A DNA stretch of 64,000 bases from Chromatiaceae bacterium. GTDB taxonomy: Bacteria; Pseudomonadota; Gammaproteobacteria; Chromatiales; Chromatiaceae. The stretch is taken from assembly GCA_024235215.1 (NCBI GenBank), contig JACKMU010000004.1, positions 1 to 64,000 of the forward strand. The letters are read 5' to 3'. This document shows, piece by piece, positions 62,590-64,000 of this stretch. Both the position numbers and the translations under genes were made by a program. Under the pieces are notes generated by a model, which saw only the letters and a program-made list of their open reading frames with translations, searched no databases and was not told the origin of the DNA. Every line of letters begins with the position of its first letter. Within the stretch, counting starts at the first letter, position 1.

Positions 62590-64000
62590 TCAGAACCCTT
62601 GGGCTGAGGAGGTACTGCGGCGCGGATCCGCACCTCCGTACAAAGTGCCGTCACTGCCTATCAGGATACTCTGACTGGCGCCCATCGCTGCCTTGCGCAC
62701 CACCTTGTGTCCCATCTCCTCCAGCAGCCGCACCGTATCCGGACTGATCCCCTCTTCGATCCGAATCTCATCCGGCAGCCACTGGTGATGCACCCTGGGT
62801 GCGCTGACCGCGGCCTGGATATTCAGGTGATGATCGATCACATTCATCAGTACCTGCAGCGTGGTGGTGATGATGCGCGATCCGCCTGGACTACCGGTCA
62901 CCAGAAAATTCTTGCCCTGTTTCTTGACGATGGTCGGGGACATCGAGCTGAGCATACGCTTGTGCGGCTCGATCTTGTTGGCTTCGCCGCCGATCAGGCC
63001 GTACGCATTGGGCACACCTGGCTTGGCGCTGAAGTCATCCATCTCATTGTTGAGCAGAAAACCGGCGCCTTCGACCACGATATGGGATCCATAACTGAAA
63101 TTGATGGTGTAGGTGTTGGAAACAGCGTTACCGAATCTGTCGACGATGGAGAAGTGAGTGGTCTCATCGCTCTCGTATGGGAGCGGATTACCCGGCCGCA
63201 ACGTGGCGCTATTGGTGGCGCGCGTTCGATTGATCGCATCGCGCTGCAGTTGCGCATACGCCTTGGAAGTCAGCCCCTTGAGCGGCACCTGGATGAAATC
63301 GGTATCGCCCAGATACTCCGAGCGGTCGGCATAGGCACGCTTCATCGCTTCGGCCATCAAATGAATGGTCTGCGCGGAGTTGTGCCCGGTCCAACTGATC
63401 GGGAACCCCTCGAGCACGTTCAGGATCTGTACGATATGGGCGCCGCCTGAGCTGGGCGGACTCATCGAATAGATGTCGTAACCGCGGTAGTTGCCATGCA
63501 CTGGTACCCGAACCGCGGGCCGGTAGTTCTTCAGATCCTCATGCGTGATCAACCCACCCCCGCGCTGCATTTCAGCAACAATCAGGTCGGCGGTGCGCCC
63601 CTCGTAGAAACCCTTGACCCCCTGTGCCGCGATGCGCTTCAACGTCTCCGCCAGATCCTGCTGCAGGAAGCGCTCTCCCGGCTGGTAGCTGCTACCATCC
63701 GGTTTGAAGAAGACCTTGCGACTGGACGCATGCTTTTGCAAACGGTCGGCGGCACGCTGAATGCCGTCGCTGAAACGGGCCGGTATGATGAACCCCTCTT
63801 GGGCGAGCCGGATCGCCGGCTCCAGCGCCTTGGCCAACGAAATGGTACCGTACTTCTCCAATGCCAGTGCCAGACCCGCCACGCTACCGGGAACACCGGC
63901 TGACTTGTGCGAATAGCGACTCAACTCCTCATCGGCATTGCCATCCGCGCCAATGAACATATCCCGGCTGGCGCCTGCCGGTGCCTTCTCCCGGTAATCG
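62590..64000 (-). CDS. ggt: Gamma-glutamyltransferase (3' part; runs off the right edge)
   Basis: At least 470 C-terminal residues; the frame continues past 64000 (RDYREKAPAGASRDMF at the edge), so the ATG at 63960 is internal. The autocatalytic/nucleophile Thr is in DETTHFSIVDRFGNAVS, codon 63157-63159. The small subunit has GSPGGSRIITTTLQVLMNVIDH. It transfers gamma-glutamyl groups from glutathione, usually in the periplasm. The final 12 residues (RRSTSSAQGF) are normal for the family. The signal peptide cannot be seen. Confidence 0.95.
   Translation of the reverse strand, partial: DYREKAPAGASRDMFIGADGNADEELSRYSHKSAGVPGSVAGLALALEKYGTISLAKALEPAIRLAQEGFIIPARFSDGIQRAADRLQKHASSRKVFFKPDGSSYQPGERFLQQDLAETLKRIAAQGVKGFYEGRTADLIVAEMQRGGGLITHEDLKNYRPAVRVPVHGNYRGYDIYSMSPPSSGGAHIVQILNVLEGFPISWTGHNSAQTIHLMAEAMKRAYADRSEYLGDTDFIQVPLKGLTSKAYAQLQRDAINRTRATNSATLRPGNPLPYESDETTHFSIVDRFGNAVSNTYTINFSYGSHIVVEGAGFLLNNEMDDFSAKPGVPNAYGLIGGEANKIEPHKRMLSSMSPTIVKKQGKNFLVTGSPGGSRIITTTLQVLMNVIDHHLNIQAAVSAPRVHHQWLPDEIRIEEGISPDTVRLLEEMGHKVVRKAAMGASQSILIGSDGTLYGGADPRRSTSSAQGF

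Noticed and set aside
1..64000. CRISPR arrays, insertion sequences, prophage, rRNA
   Set aside because: No regularly spaced repeats, transposase-like genes, phage genes or rRNA sequences were seen.

Overview
The window reads as the chromosome of a chemolithoautotrophic, sulfur-oxidising gammaproteobacterium (inference). The main pointers are dissimilatory APS reductase genes (aprB, aprA), a limiting-CO2-inducible (LCIB) type carbonic anhydrase, several large multihaem cytochromes c, and housekeeping blocks in typical gammaproteobacterial order (def-fmt-rsmB next to trkA/trkH, dprA-smg-topA, hemC-hemD-hemX-hemY). GC content is moderately high and genes are tightly packed with many 4-bp ATGA-type overlaps. 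I see no rRNA, tRNA, CRISPR array, insertion sequence or prophage.

Layout. 1-5.6 kb: minus-strand DUF3108, VOC-fold and YkgJ-like genes, then aprBA with its own terminator. 5.6-15.3 kb: a small repeat protein behind a candidate FNR box, an acrylyl-CoA reductase-like MDR enzyme coupled to an exported hydrolase, DUF423 and YqaA membrane proteins, an orphan sigma-54 activator, two exported proteins, a J-domain protein, an ECF sigma factor followed by a stand-alone receiver, and the LCIB-type carbonic anhydrase. 15.3-24.1 kb: a five-gene minus-strand cytochrome operon (four dihaem proteins and one lipoprotein), the largest accessory block. 24.2-34 kb: trkA-trkH, ntrYX, DUF4390, and def-fmt-rsmB, all minus strand.

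34.3-43.1 kb: plus-strand LysM protein, dprA, smg, topA, recQ, purE and tsaC. tsaC has no ATG, GTG or TTG start at the expected place and appears to start at CTG. 43.3-44.5 kb: orphan mlaC with tandem terminators, and a WCPPC thioredoxin. 44.6-53.3 kb: hemB, aroE, lemA, a GIDE-domain protein carrying an EF-hand, prlC, an SH3 protein, ubiD and a ParA-like ATPase. 53.4-64 kb: an SDR protein, a ferredoxin-type flavin reductase, the hem operon, a YpsA/molybdenum-carrier-like protein, a TPR lipoprotein, and the 3' part of ggt, which runs off the right edge.

No single locus is clearly a new defence or mobile system. The best candidates for undescribed biology are the cytochrome operon, the bacterial LCIB enzyme, the LemA/GIDE/EF-hand pair with repeated GGTAAAC motifs, and the NtrX protein with a changed Walker A motif and no GAFTGA loop.
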